Of a stretch of DNA of 64,000 bases, positions 16,380-24,077 are shown piece by piece; the stretch's first letter is position 1, and every line of letters starts with the position of its first letter. The notes under the pieces were generated by a model that was given only the letters and a program-made list of their open reading frames with translations, did not search any database and was not told the DNA's origin. The stretch comes from Aurantimicrobium minutum. GTDB lineage: Bacteria > Actinomycetota > Actinomycetes > Actinomycetales > Microbacteriaceae. A program made the position numbers and the translations under genes. The stretch covers positions 62,001 to 126,000 of the forward strand of contig NZ_JARXVT010000001.1 of assembly GCF_029892845.1 (NCBI RefSeq). Direction: 5' to 3'.

Positions 16380-16801
16380 TGGCAGTCCCGCGTAACGACG
16401 GTAACAAAAGAAAGAATGAAGATGGCAACATAGAAAACCCAAATCGAAGGCGAAAAAGCCGCTTTCACCAATTCGGCAGACTTCAAAGCTGGTTTTTCGA
16501 CCGTAAACAAATCTTGGGCGAGGACTTTGTTTGACTGTAAGTCATTTACAAATCGGCTATACACCCGACGAAACCAGCGTTCTTTTGCTAAGTAATATCC
16601 GTCCAGTCCCCACAAAACCAACACGAAGCCACCAAGAGCAGAAGCGCTGCGCAAATCTCTGTCTCCGAGCACGGCAACTATACCCACAACAGTTGCCGCT
16701 AGCATTTTTATCCCGCCACCCAAAGTGGAGAGCCGCCCAATTATGCTCTGCAAAATTGTCAGATGTGTTTGCACCCCAAGGCCATCAATGTCTAATCGCA
16801 T
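16376..16801 (-). CDS. Small membrane protein paired with the TIR-like protein
   Basis: 141 residues with hydrophobic segments near 29-46, 53-71 and 119-137, and a charged cytoplasmic stretch ERWFRRVYSRF between the second and third. GTGAGG lies about 6 bases before the ATG. The TIR-like ATG overlaps its stop. Proteins of this shape recur next to TIR-like genes, and a membrane effector triggered by a TIR-made signal is a plausible reading. I cannot name a characterised family. Confidence 0.7.
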   Translation of the reverse strand: MRLDIDGLGVQTHLTILQSIIGRLSTLGGGIKMLAATVVGIVAVLGDRDLRSASALGGFVLVLWGLDGYYLAKERWFRRVYSRFVNDLQSNKVLAQDLFTVEKPALKSAELVKAAFSPSIWVFYVAIFILSFVTVVTRDCQ

Positions 16802-16877
16802 TTAGAACCTCACTTCCTCTTTGTTGGAAGTCTAGTTTTGACAAAGGACAAACGCCATTGGTGTTGATGTAGATTGA

Positions 16878-17009
16878 CGTCCCGTCGCTTCATATTCACA
16901 AACGGGTCGGCCTGATTCCTCGTCCGAGGAATATCAGGCCATGGACAAGATGGCCAAGCTGCCCGAGCACCAGGTAGACGTGCTCAGAGGCCAGGCAGAA
17001 GAGAAGTAA
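16878..17009 (+). pseudogene. Possible 3' remnant of a gene convergent with agmatine deiminase
   Basis: An open stretch of 43 codons ending DVLRGQAEEK and TAA, directly abutting the agmatine deiminase stop. It has no ribosome site before its internal ATG at 16941, and its composition is more host-like than the AT-rich genes to its left. It may be the tail of a former neighbour cut when the accessory segment arrived. Weak evidence: no homologue is recognised. Confidence 0.3.
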
Positions 17010-18038
17010 TTACGCCTTGGGCTGTTGCTGCGTAATGCAGTGAATACCGCCGCCACGGGCGAATAGAGGGCGTGCGTCCACCAGGACAATCTCTCGTCCT
17101 GGATATGCCTTTGCAAGAACCTTCTTAGCCTTCTCATCGTGGGCGTCATCAAAGGCACACAGAATCACAGCGCCGTTGCAGACGTAGTGGTTGATGTAGC
17201 TGTAGTCGACCCAACCTTCGTCGTCCTGCAGAGTTTCTGGAGCAGGGACTGAGATGACGTTGAGCTTGTTGCCGTCGGCATCGCGGGCGCCCTTGAGCAC
17301 GCGGCGCACTTCTTGGCTGATCCAGTAGTCAGGGTGGTCCTGGTTCTTCTGATCGTGGAAAAGCACAGTGTCTTCATTGGCAAAGCAGGCCACGATGTCG
17401 ATGTGGCCGCGGGTACCGAACTCGTCGTAGTCGCGGGTCAGGCCACGAGGCATCCAGATCACGTGATCAATGCCGAGGGTTCGCTGAAGCTCTGCTTCAA
17501 CCTGTTCCTTGGTCCAGTCAGGGTTGCGGCCTGGATCCAGTTGCACGGTTTCCGTGATCATGACGGTGCGGGATCCATTCACATGGATGCCGCCACCCTC
17601 ATTGGTCAAGGGGGAGTCCACGCGGGTTACTCCGATGGAGTCCAGAATCTTTGTTGCTGCTTGGGAGTCATTTTCCCAGCTGGCCCACTTCTGTCCACCC
17701 CAGCCGTTGAAGATCCAGTTCACGCCGGCAAGTGCGCCCTTGTCATGACGAACGAAGGTGGGACCAATGTCACGCATCCACGCATCATCGAGTTCGGCTT
17801 CCAGAATCTCAACTGCGGGGTCGAGCCACTTCTTGGCTTCGTCCACGGCACTGGGGTCAACCAGGATGGTGACCGGCTCAAAACGCACGATGGTGTTGGC
17901 CACTTCAGACCAACACTGACGTGCTTCATTGGCTAGTTCCTCGGTCTCGCCGAGGGTGTAACCGGAGGACGGCCACGCCATCCAGGTGCGCTCATGCTCA
18001 GCCCATTCGGCTGGCATGTGGAATGCAGAATTTGCCAC
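17010..18038 (-). CDS. aguA: Agmatine deiminase
   Basis: 342 residues, full length. WMAWPSS near the N-terminus, DDAWMRDIGPTFV (substrate acids), NEGGGIHVNG, RGHIDIVACF (catalytic His/Asp) and the C-terminal GGGIHCITQQQP with the nucleophile Cys all match the guanidine-modifying family. It converts agmatine to N-carbamoylputrescine and ammonia. The GTG start lies 20 bp after the decarboxylase stop, so the two are probably one operon. Its last 55 bp are duplicated at 11641, on the far side of accessory genes. Confidence 0.95.
   Translation of the reverse strand: MANSAFHMPAEWAEHERTWMAWPSSGYTLGETEELANEARQCWSEVANTIVRFEPVTILVDPSAVDEAKKWLDPAVEILEAELDDAWMRDIGPTFVRHDKGALAGVNWIFNGWGGQKWASWENDSQAATKILDSIGVTRVDSPLTNEGGGIHVNGSRTVMITETVQLDPGRNPDWTKEQVEAELQRTLGIDHVIWMPRGLTRDYDEFGTRGHIDIVACFANEDTVLFHDQKNQDHPDYWISQEVRRVLKGARDADGNKLNVISVPAPETLQDDEGWVDYSYINHYVCNGAVILCAFDDAHDEKAKKVLAKAYPGREIVLVDARPLFARGGGIHCITQQQPKA
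17011..17065. repeat. Direct repeat, right copy (island A), inside aguA 3' end
   Basis: The intact-gene copy of the 55-bp repeat also seen at 11641-11695, 6 mismatches. Contains the codons for the catalytic Cys region of agmatine deiminase. Confidence 0.85.
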
Positions 18039-18058
18039 GCTACTGACCGTATTCCTTG

Positions 18059-19441
18059 TTAGACCATCGTGTCGAGGATTTCGACCAAAGATTCGTAATT
18101 AGTTCTAGGGTTCACAATGGCAAAGCGCGTGTTGGGCTCACCCTTGTGAGAGCTGGGAACAACAAAACCGATGCCATCAGCCAGGAGCTTGTTGGACCAC
18201 TTGGTGTAGTCCTCGAGCTTCCAGCCCTTCTTGATGAAGACCACAACAGAGAGTTGGGGGTCACGCACCAGTTCGAGATCCGGACGTCGACGAATCTCGT
18301 CAGCAATCTTGTAGGCAAGCTGGATGTTCTGCTCAATTGCTTCGCGGTAGGCAGCAACACCGTAGGTGGCGAGAGAGAACCAGAGTGGAAGACCACGTGG
18401 ACGACGAGTCAGGTTGTAGGCGTAGTCGCTGGGGTTCCACTCTTCAGGGTTCTCCAGTGCATCCAGATACTCGGCGTGCTGAGTGTGAGTGACACGACCC
18501 AGTTCAGGGTCGCGATAGACCAGTGCACACGCATCGAAGGGAGCAAAGAGCCACTTGTGAGGATCCACAATGAACGAGTCAGCCAGTGCCACACCTGCAA
18601 AGAGGTGCTTAGTGGTCGGTGCCAGCATCGCGGCGATGCCGTAGGCACCGTCCACGTGGAACCAAACGTTGTGCGCCTTGGTGACCGTTCCCACTTCTTC
18701 GAGTTCATCCACGATGCCGAAGTTGGTGGTTCCACCGGTGGCAACGACGGCAAAGATGCCGTCCCAGTCGCCAGCAAGTGTCTCTTCGAGTGCGTCACCA
18801 GTCAAACGACCTTCTGCAGTGACGGGGACGGGGACGATGTCCACGTCCATCACCCTCGCAGCGGCCTTCAGTGACGAGTGGGCTTCAGAACTACAGGCGA
18901 AGCGCCAGCGAGCTGGCAAAGACTTCCCAGCGGCTAGGAGGGCTTCCTTTGCCGTGTGGCGTGCTGCAACCAAAGCAGAGAGGTTACCCAGGGTTCCACC
19001 CTGAACAAAGACGCCGCCGGCGCCTTCGGGCATGCCTGCTTCTTTCGCTAGCCATTCGAGGACCTGGTTCTCGGCATACACCGCACCGGCACCCTCCATC
19101 CACGATCCGCCATAGATGGTCGAGGCAGAGACGATGAGGTCAAATAGCGTTGCTGCCTCAGTCGGTGCACACGGAATGAAGGAGAGGTAATTGGGGTGGT
19201 CGTTCGAGATGGTGGCTTCAGCCAGCACGTTCTCGAACAGGCTCAGTGCTTCGATGCCACCCATGCCGTCTTCGGTCACGGTGGCAGGAACTTCTGCTCG
19301 AAGTTCGGAGATGGTCTTTGGACCATCCAGGGGTGGTGGGTCGTAGTTCATGCGGCGGCGAGCGTATTCAAATACTTGCTCACGAAGCTTCATGGTTTCG
19401 AGATCGACGGTGTGCATGTGATTGCCGTTGGGCGTTGTCAT
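18059..19441 (-). CDS. PLP-dependent group II amino acid decarboxylase
   Basis: About 460 residues from the ATG at 19441; an in-frame extension reaches 19531 but lacks family similarity. The PLP-binding Lys is in VDPHKWLFAPFDACAL and the cofactor-contact region reads WFHVDGAYG. The family includes aromatic amino acid, glutamate and some arginine decarboxylases. Followed after 20 bp by agmatine deiminase. The pairing allows an arginine-to-agmatine role, but aromatic substrates (tyrosine, DOPA) would feed the amine cluster at the left of the window. Sequence alone does not decide. Confidence 0.88.
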   Translation of the reverse strand: MTTPNGNHMHTVDLETMKLREQVFEYARRRMNYDPPPLDGPKTISELRAEVPATVTEDGMGGIEALSLFENVLAEATISNDHPNYLSFIPCAPTEAATLFDLIVSASTIYGGSWMEGAGAVYAENQVLEWLAKEAGMPEGAGGVFVQGGTLGNLSALVAARHTAKEALLAAGKSLPARWRFACSSEAHSSLKAAARVMDVDIVPVPVTAEGRLTGDALEETLAGDWDGIFAVVATGGTTNFGIVDELEEVGTVTKAHNVWFHVDGAYGIAAMLAPTTKHLFAGVALADSFIVDPHKWLFAPFDACALVYRDPELGRVTHTQHAEYLDALENPEEWNPSDYAYNLTRRPRGLPLWFSLATYGVAAYREAIEQNIQLAYKIADEIRRRPDLELVRDPQLSVVVFIKKGWKLEDYTKWSNKLLADGIGFVVPSSHKGEPNTRFAIVNPRTNYESLVEILDTMV

Positions 19442-19650
19442 GTCGCTGACATCCACTCTGTGTTCATCCGCTGAATGCCCGCCACGACGACTGTCGTGCG
19501 ACTGGGGCCCTTCAGCAGGCTCAGACCACACTATCGGTCTTGCTCGACACGCCGAAACCCCAGCGGATTAAAAGTTTTTTCCCGGCGGAAATGGCGGAAA
19601 TATGCGGTTCTCTGGGCATACTCACAGCTGGTTACAAAAAAACTCACAAA
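19442..19650. other. Upstream region of the decarboxylase operon
   Basis: With the promoter and leader up to 19762 this makes a 321-bp stretch with no gene. A 9-bp tandem repeat, GGCGGAAAT twice, lies at 19584-19601, preceded by a T-run at 19575-19580. The decarboxylase promoter must lie here on the minus strand, but no clear -35/-10 pair is seen. Confidence 0.4.
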
Positions 19651-19696
19651 CACTACATGTAGTGGAATGACACAGGTGTCATTCGCGTTATATAGT
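19651..19696 (+). promoter_or_regulatory. Promoter with two palindromes upstream of the 28-residue peptide
   Basis: A candidate -35 ATGACA (19667-19672) and -10 TATAGT (19691-19696) are separated by 18 bases. A perfect 14-bp palindrome CACTACATGTAGTG (19651-19664) lies just upstream. An 8-2-8 inverted repeat, AATGACAC-AG-GTGTCATT (19666-19683), covers the -35. The arrangement suggests a regulated promoter; the regulator is unknown. Confidence 0.5.
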
Positions 19697-19705
19697 GATA
19701 ACTCA

Positions 19706-19750
19706 CCGCAGGGGTGCGGCAGAATCTCGCAAGAGATTCGCAAGTTTTTT
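19706..19750 (+). terminator. Attenuator-like double hairpin before the small peptide gene
   Basis: CCGCA-GGGG-TGCGG (19706-19719), then GAATCTC-GCAA-GAGATTC (19722-19739), then a run of six T at 19745-19750. This is the form of an intrinsic terminator placed between promoter and ribosome site, so transcription may be attenuated before the peptide is made. Confidence 0.55.
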
Positions 19751-19762
19751 ATGGAGGCAATA

Positions 19763-19849
19763 ATGGAATTCGAATCAAACGACACCGTTGGTGGCTACGC
19801 AGTACCCGTAGATCCTATGGATCTGCTCCAGTGCGACAGCTGCCAGTAA
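19763..19849 (+). CDS. 28-residue peptide with C-terminal CDSCQ
   Basis: ATG preceded by GGAGG at 5-6 bases, an excellent ribosome site, and a TAA stop. The product ends DPMDLLQCDSCQ, with an acidic N-terminal half and two cysteines near the end. Own promoter, attenuator-like hairpin upstream and a strong terminator downstream make it a separate transcription unit. Not recognised. It could be a ribosomally made peptide precursor, a regulatory peptide, or a cysteine-sensing leader for the MaoC genes that follow the terminator. No modifying enzyme or transporter is adjacent. Confidence 0.6.
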   Translation: MEFESNDTVGGYAVPVDPMDLLQCDSCQ

Positions 19850-19876
19850 AAAAGTAACTTCGCAGCTCTGCTGCAG

Positions 19877-19915
19877 AAGAACCCCAGGCCAAAGATGGTC
19901 TGGGGTTCTTTGTTT
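19877..19915 (+). terminator. Intrinsic terminator after the small peptide gene
   Basis: 14-base arms (19877-19890 and 19897-19910) with one G-T pair and loop AAAGAT, then TTCTTTGTTT. It separates the peptide gene from the MaoC pair. Confidence 0.85.
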
Positions 19916-19952
19916 AAGCTCAACACCGTCAGGCCACGCCTAGAATTGTGCC

Positions 19953-20402
19953 GTGGCTGTAAATCCTGAACTGCAAGGTCGTGTCTTCCCTCCGACCGCC
20001 CCGTATCTTGTTGGGCGCGAGAAGATTCGCGAGTTCTCTCGCGCTGTGCTCTCCACCAACCCCATCAACCTGGATGTGGACGCAGCTCGCGCTGCTGGCC
20101 ACGCAGACCTGGTTGCTCCGACCACATTCCCGGTGGTCGTGCAGGAGGCAACCCTGGCTCAGCTGCTGGCAGAGCCAGATGCAGGCATCGACTTCTCCCG
20201 TGTGGTCCACGGTGAACAGCGCTTCACCTACACCCGCGCCATTGTTGCCGGAGACGAACTGACTGCAACCCTCACTGTCTCCAGCGTGAAGAGCCTCGGC
20301 GGCCACAACATGGTCACTGCAGACTCCGACATCGTGGATGCCAACGGCAAGCATGTGGTCACCGCAATCTCCACACTGGTCGTTCGAGGAGATGAGGACT
20401 AA
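19953..20402 (+). CDS. MaoC/FAS1-type dehydratase, HadA-like subunit
   Basis: 149 residues of hot-dog fold resembling the substrate-binding subunit (HadA/HadC-like, UPF0336) of actinobacterial (3R)-hydroxyacyl dehydratases; opens with GRVFPPTAPYLVGREKIREF as a recognisable N-terminus. It lacks the hydratase catalytic motif, which is in the partner encoded 2 bp downstream. GTG start. Likely works as a heterodimer in fatty-acid metabolism. This pair-murB order is typical of actinobacteria. Confidence 0.83.
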   Translation: MAVNPELQGRVFPPTAPYLVGREKIREFSRAVLSTNPINLDVDAARAAGHADLVAPTTFPVVVQEATLAQLLAEPDAGIDFSRVVHGEQRFTYTRAIVAGDELTATLTVSSVKSLGGHNMVTADSDIVDANGKHVVTAISTLVVRGDED

Positions 20403-20404
20403 TC

Positions 20405-20824
20405 ATGGTTGATTACAGCTCCCTGACTAAGGGCGACGTTGTCGCCGAAGAGAACTTCCACCTCACCCGTGACAATCTGGTGCGTTATGCCGGGGCATCG
20501 GGTGACTTCAACCCCATTCACTACCGCGATGACGTTGCGGTCTACGTTGGCCTGCCCGGTGTTCTCGCTCACGGCATGCTCACCATGGGCTTGGCAGTGC
20601 AGCCCGTATCTAACTGGGTGGGCGACCCTGCCCGCATCGTGGACTACCAGGTGCGCTTCACCCGCCCTGTCCTCGTTGACGGTGCTACCGGCGCTGATGT
20701 CACCATCACGGCAACCGTGGGGGCCCTCGAAGACGAGACCAAGATTGCTCGTATTGATCTGACCGCCAAGTTCAATGATGAGACCGTGCTGGGCAAAGCC
20801 CAGGTCCGCGTCAACCTCGCCTAG
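20405..20824 (+). CDS. MaoC dehydratase, HadB-like catalytic subunit
   Basis: 139 residues with the hydratase-2 motif in ASGDFNPIHYRDD (catalytic Asp and His) and LAHGML. Forms an active heterodimer with the preceding subunit. Starts 2 bases after its stop and is followed 3 bases later by murB, so all three are probably co-transcribed. Confidence 0.88.
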   Translation: MVDYSSLTKGDVVAEENFHLTRDNLVRYAGASGDFNPIHYRDDVAVYVGLPGVLAHGMLTMGLAVQPVSNWVGDPARIVDYQVRFTRPVLVDGATGADVTITATVGALEDETKIARIDLTAKFNDETVLGKAQVRVNLA

Positions 20825-20827
20825 AGC

Positions 20828-21940
20828 ATGACTTCTGTTCCGCTGTCGACACTGACCACCATGCAGGTGGGCGGTCCAGCGCGCGAACTCATCACGGTTA
20901 CCACACGAGAGCAACTCATCGAAGCTGCTGTCGACACTTGGGACTCGAATGAGCCCTGGTTGATCCTGGGTGGCGGCTCCAACACCATCGTCGCGGACGA
21001 AGGCTTTGATGGCACCGTCATTCACGTTGTTACGACAGGTATCGAGCGCCAGCAAGACATCTCCAAAGCTCCCAACCACAGCACGGTTCGTGTTGCCGCG
21101 GGGGAGAACTGGGATGCGCTTGTTCTCTGGAGTATCTCCGAAGGCCTCGCGGGTATCGAAGCACTCTCGGGTATCCCTGGATCAACTGGTGCAGCACCTA
21201 TCCAGAACATCGGTGCCTACGGTCAAGAACTTTCTTCTGTTCTGACCGCTGTCGAATTCCTCGACCGCTACACCCAAGACATCTCCTGGATTCCTGCTTC
21301 TGAACTCAAGCTCGGTTACCGCGACTCGGTGTTCAAGCAAGGGAAGGAAGGCGTGGTGCTCACGGTTGAGCTCACACTCGCTTCCTATGGGGACAGTCTT
21401 TCTGCGCCTATTGCCTTCCCCCAGCTCGCAACTGCGCTCGGTGTTGAGGTGGGTGCTCAGGTCGCGCTCGCCAAGGTGCGTGAGACAGTTCTGAAACTGC
21501 GGGCCAGCAAAGGCATGGTGTTGGATCCTGCGGATCCTGACACCGCCAGTGCCGGGTCATTCTTTATGAACCCCATCGTCACCGAAAACTTTGCTCGCCA
21601 CCTTCCGGCTGACGCTCCTCGCTTCCCCGTGCAGAAGACCGAACAAGACCGTGTGCTTCCGCTGGGTGCTGAAGTACCTCCATTAGCAAGCACCGCTGGC
21701 CCCAACTTGGTCAAGCTGTCAGCTGCCTGGCTGATTGAGAATGCAGGAGTCAAGAAGGGCTACAGCGTTCCTGGCTCCAAAGCAGGTATCTCGACCAAGC
21801 ACACCCTTGCCATTACGAACCGTGGCGGTGCTACTGCCGCAGAAGTAGTCGGCCTAGCCACGTATGTTCAAGCGATGGTACAGTCGCACTTCGGCATCAT
21901 TTTGTATCCCGAGCCCAACCTGATTGGAGTGGAGGTCTAG
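20828..21940 (+). CDS. murB: UDP-N-acetylmuramate dehydrogenase
   Basis: 370 residues. FAD-binding LGGGSN and the segment GIPGSTGAAPIQNIGAYG are diagnostic, with SAGSFFMNP carrying the catalytic Ser and PEPNLIGVEV at the end the catalytic Glu. Reduces the enolpyruvyl group of UDP-GlcNAc-enolpyruvate with NADPH in peptidoglycan synthesis. Length fits the actinobacterial type I enzyme. Confidence 0.96.
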   Translation: MTSVPLSTLTTMQVGGPARELITVTTREQLIEAAVDTWDSNEPWLILGGGSNTIVADEGFDGTVIHVVTTGIERQQDISKAPNHSTVRVAAGENWDALVLWSISEGLAGIEALSGIPGSTGAAPIQNIGAYGQELSSVLTAVEFLDRYTQDISWIPASELKLGYRDSVFKQGKEGVVLTVELTLASYGDSLSAPIAFPQLATALGVEVGAQVALAKVRETVLKLRASKGMVLDPADPDTASAGSFFMNPIVTENFARHLPADAPRFPVQKTEQDRVLPLGAEVPPLASTAGPNLVKLSAAWLIENAGVKKGYSVPGSKAGISTKHTLAITNRGGATAAEVVGLATYVQAMVQSHFGIILYPEPNLIGVEV

Positions 21941-21942
21941 CC

Positions 21943-22296
21943 GTGGCCAAGTTCGAGAACCTCGACGAATACTTCGCCAGCCTGGATGACACCAAGGCGG
22001 CAACCCTGCAACGTGTGCTCGACGTGATCGCCACAAACTTTCCTGAGTCTTCGGTCAAGCTCGCCTGGAACACTCCCCAGATTCAGATCGCGGGTCAATA
22101 TGTCTTTGGCATGTCGGCGGCCAAGAACCACCTGTCACTTGCTCCGTGGAGCGAAGCGGCAATGACGAACTTTGCAGAACGTCTCGCCCCCTACGAAACA
22201 ACCAAGGGTCTCTTCAAAGTGCCCGTGGACTGGGACGTGGACGGCGCACTCATTACTGACCTGATCCAGGCCAGAATGGCCGAACTCGGCCTCTAA
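21943..22296 (+). CDS. DUF1801 domain protein
   Basis: 117 residues, GTG start 3 bases after murB. The YdhG/DUF1801 pattern is visible in KLAWNTPQIQIAGQYVFGMS and LAPWSEAAM. Such small proteins have no settled role. Last gene of the MaoC-murB operon and convergent with aspC, 3 bases apart. Confidence 0.75.
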   Translation: MAKFENLDEYFASLDDTKAATLQRVLDVIATNFPESSVKLAWNTPQIQIAGQYVFGMSAAKNHLSLAPWSEAAMTNFAERLAPYETTKGLFKVPVDWDVDGALITDLIQARMAELGL

Positions 22297-22299
22297 GTT

Positions 22300-23514
22300 C
22301 TACTTCGTGCCGAAGAGCTTCTGCAGGCGCTGAATACCCTCAAGCAGGGGACCATCGCCGAGTGCATAGCTAAAGCGCAAGTAACCGCTGGGGCCGAACG
22401 CCTCACCAGGAACAGCAGCAACTTCTGCCTTTTCAAGGATCAGGTCTGCCAGCTCAAGAGTGTTGGTGGGAGTGACGCCATCCCACTTCTTGTTTAGCAG
22501 TGCCGTCACGTCGCAGTAAGCGTAGAACGCACCTTCAGGCATAGGAACATCGAAGCCAGGAATCTTGCGCAGTTCAGAAACAATGAGCTTGCGACGACGG
22601 TCGAAGGCCAGACGCATTTCTTCAACGGGTTCCTGAGGACCAGTTAGTGCTGCCAGCGCAGCACGCTGAGAAATGTTGGAGACGTTCGACGTCAGGTGTG
22701 ACTGCAGGTTGGCAGCGGCCTTGATGGCATCGGCAGGGCCGACCATCCAGCCCAGACGCCAACCGGTCATGGCATAGCTCTTGGCAACACCGTTGACCAA
22801 GATGGTGCGGTCCTGCAGAGCAGGAACAGCATCCACGATAGAGATGGCCTTCACTCCGTCATAGGTGAGGTTCTGATAAATCTCGTCTGCGATGATCCAC
22901 AGACCGTGCTTCTCTGCCCATTCACCGATGGCCTTTGTTTCCTCAACGGAGTACACAGCACCGGTGGGGTTAGAAGGAGAAACGAACAGCAGGAGCTTGG
23001 TCTTGTCGGTGCGGGCAGCTTCCAGCTGCTCCACGGTGACCTTGTATTCCTGGTCTGCACCAGCAAAGACATCAACCTGCACGCCGCCAGCAAGCTTGAT
23101 GGCTTCGGGGTAGGTGGTCCAGTAAGGGGTGGGAACGAGAACTTCGTCACCGAGATCAACCAGGGTTGCAAAGGCTTGGTACACAGCCTGCTTGCCACCG
23201 TTGGTGACGATGACCTGGCTGGGGTCTACTGCCCAGCCGCTGTCACGCTTGGTCTTATCTGCAATGGCCTGGCGCAGCTCGGGCAAACCAGCTGCCGGGG
23301 TGTAGCGGTGGTTCTTCGGATCCTTGACCGCAACCAACGCTGCCTCAACGATGTGAGCAGGGGTGGGGAAGTCAGGTTCACCGGCTGCATAGCTGATCAC
23401 GGGGCGACCGGCAGCTTGCAGGGCTTTCGCCTTGGCATCAACCTTGAGGGTTGCTGACTCAGCAATGGCGGAAATACGAGAAGAAATTCGCTTCAATTCA
23501 GGCACGGTTACCAC
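22300..23514 (-). CDS. aspC: Aspartate aminotransferase, class I/II PLP fold
   Basis: 404 residues. PLP Lys in [30 protein letters not shown] and the C-terminal substrate Arg in LRFSYA match the subgroup I-gamma aspartate aminotransferase usual in actinobacteria. Transfers amino groups between aspartate and 2-oxoglutarate. GTG start at 23514, or an in-frame GTG at 23505; no clear ribosome site decides. The aspC-tRNA-Trp-secE order is conserved. Confidence 0.92.
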   Translation of the reverse strand: MVTVPELKRISSRISAIAESATLKVDAKAKALQAAGRPVISYAAGEPDFPTPAHIVEAALVAVKDPKNHRYTPAAGLPELRQAIADKTKRDSGWAVDPSQVIVTNGGKQAVYQAFATLVDLGDEVLVPTPYWTTYPEAIKLAGGVQVDVFAGADQEYKVTVEQLEAARTDKTKLLLFVSPSNPTGAVYSVEETKAIGEWAEKHGLWIIADEIYQNLTYDGVKAISIVDAVPALQDRTILVNGVAKSYAMTGWRLGWMVGPADAIKAAANLQSHLTSNVSNISQRAALAALTGPQEPVEEMRLAFDRRRKLIVSELRKIPGFDVPMPEGAFYAYCDVTALLNKKWDGVTPTNTLELADLILEKAEVAAVPGEAFGPSGYLRFSYALGDGPLLEGIQRLQKLFGTK

Positions 23515-23656
23515 TATAGAGCGCTGAGCTCAGCTTTACAGAGAGGCACTTTCTCACCTAAGCTATTGCGAAGTGGTTGCAATATGCCATGCTTTCGCGC
23601 GCCTTCATGACGAAGACGAAATCGAGTCTGTGATTCGGTGACGTAGAGCGAAGCAA

Positions 23657-23729
23657 AGGGTGGTGGCTCAATTGGTAGAGCAGCGGTCTCCAAAACCGCA
23701 GGTTGCAGGTTCGAGTCCTGTCCGCCCTG
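23657..23729 (+). tRNA. tRNA-Trp (CCA)
   Basis: 73 nt cloverleaf: 7-bp acceptor AGGGTGG/CCGCCCT, D-arm GGCTCAATTGGTAGAGC, anticodon loop CTCCAAA with CCA, and T-loop GGTTCGAGTCC. No encoded CCA end. It lies 19 bp before secE, the usual actinobacterial arrangement. Confidence 0.97.
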
Positions 23730-23748
23730 CAAATCGAAAGGAAAAGAA

Positions 23749-24039
23749 ATGGCGCAAGACGTAGCCGACGAACCCGGTGAGGACATCGTCGCTCGTGCAA
23801 AGAAGGAGAGTGCTGGAAAGCGCAATCCTTTCTCGCGCTTTGCCCTTTTCGTTCGACAGGTGATTGGCGAGCTGAAGAAGGTCGTCACACCTACCCGTAA
23901 GGAACTCATCAACTACGTGTTGGTTGTGCTGGTATTCGTGGTCATCATGATGGCTCTCGTATCTGGCATGGACTACATCTTCGGTTGGGGTGTTGTCACC
24001 GTATTCGGTGATCCCACCGTGGCCACCACTGCTGGCTAA
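23749..24039 (+). CDS. secE: Preprotein translocase subunit SecE
   Basis: 96 residues: charged N-terminus, the amphipathic segment VIGELKKVVTPTRKEL and a single C-terminal membrane helix. Stabilises SecY in the SecYEG channel. GAAAGGAAAAG precedes the ATG. Confidence 0.96.
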   Translation: MAQDVADEPGEDIVARAKKESAGKRNPFSRFALFVRQVIGELKKVVTPTRKELINYVLVVLVFVVIMMALVSGMDYIFGWGVVTVFGDPTVATTAG

Positions 24040-24077
24040 CCAGCGGTAAACGATTTTCTAGATAAGACAGGAACAAC

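Noticed and set aside
11641-17010. An integrase or transposase inside island A
   Set aside because: All sizeable frames are accounted for by bacteriocin, ABC, lipoprotein, TIR-like and membrane proteins; none has recombinase motifs.
19763-19849. Mycofactocin or lanthipeptide precursor
   Set aside because: The C-terminus does not match known precursor cores and no modifying enzyme, protease or transporter is adjacent.
23514-23912. 132-codon minus-strand frame across tRNA-Trp and secE
   Set aside because: Overlaps a certain tRNA and secE; no supporting features.
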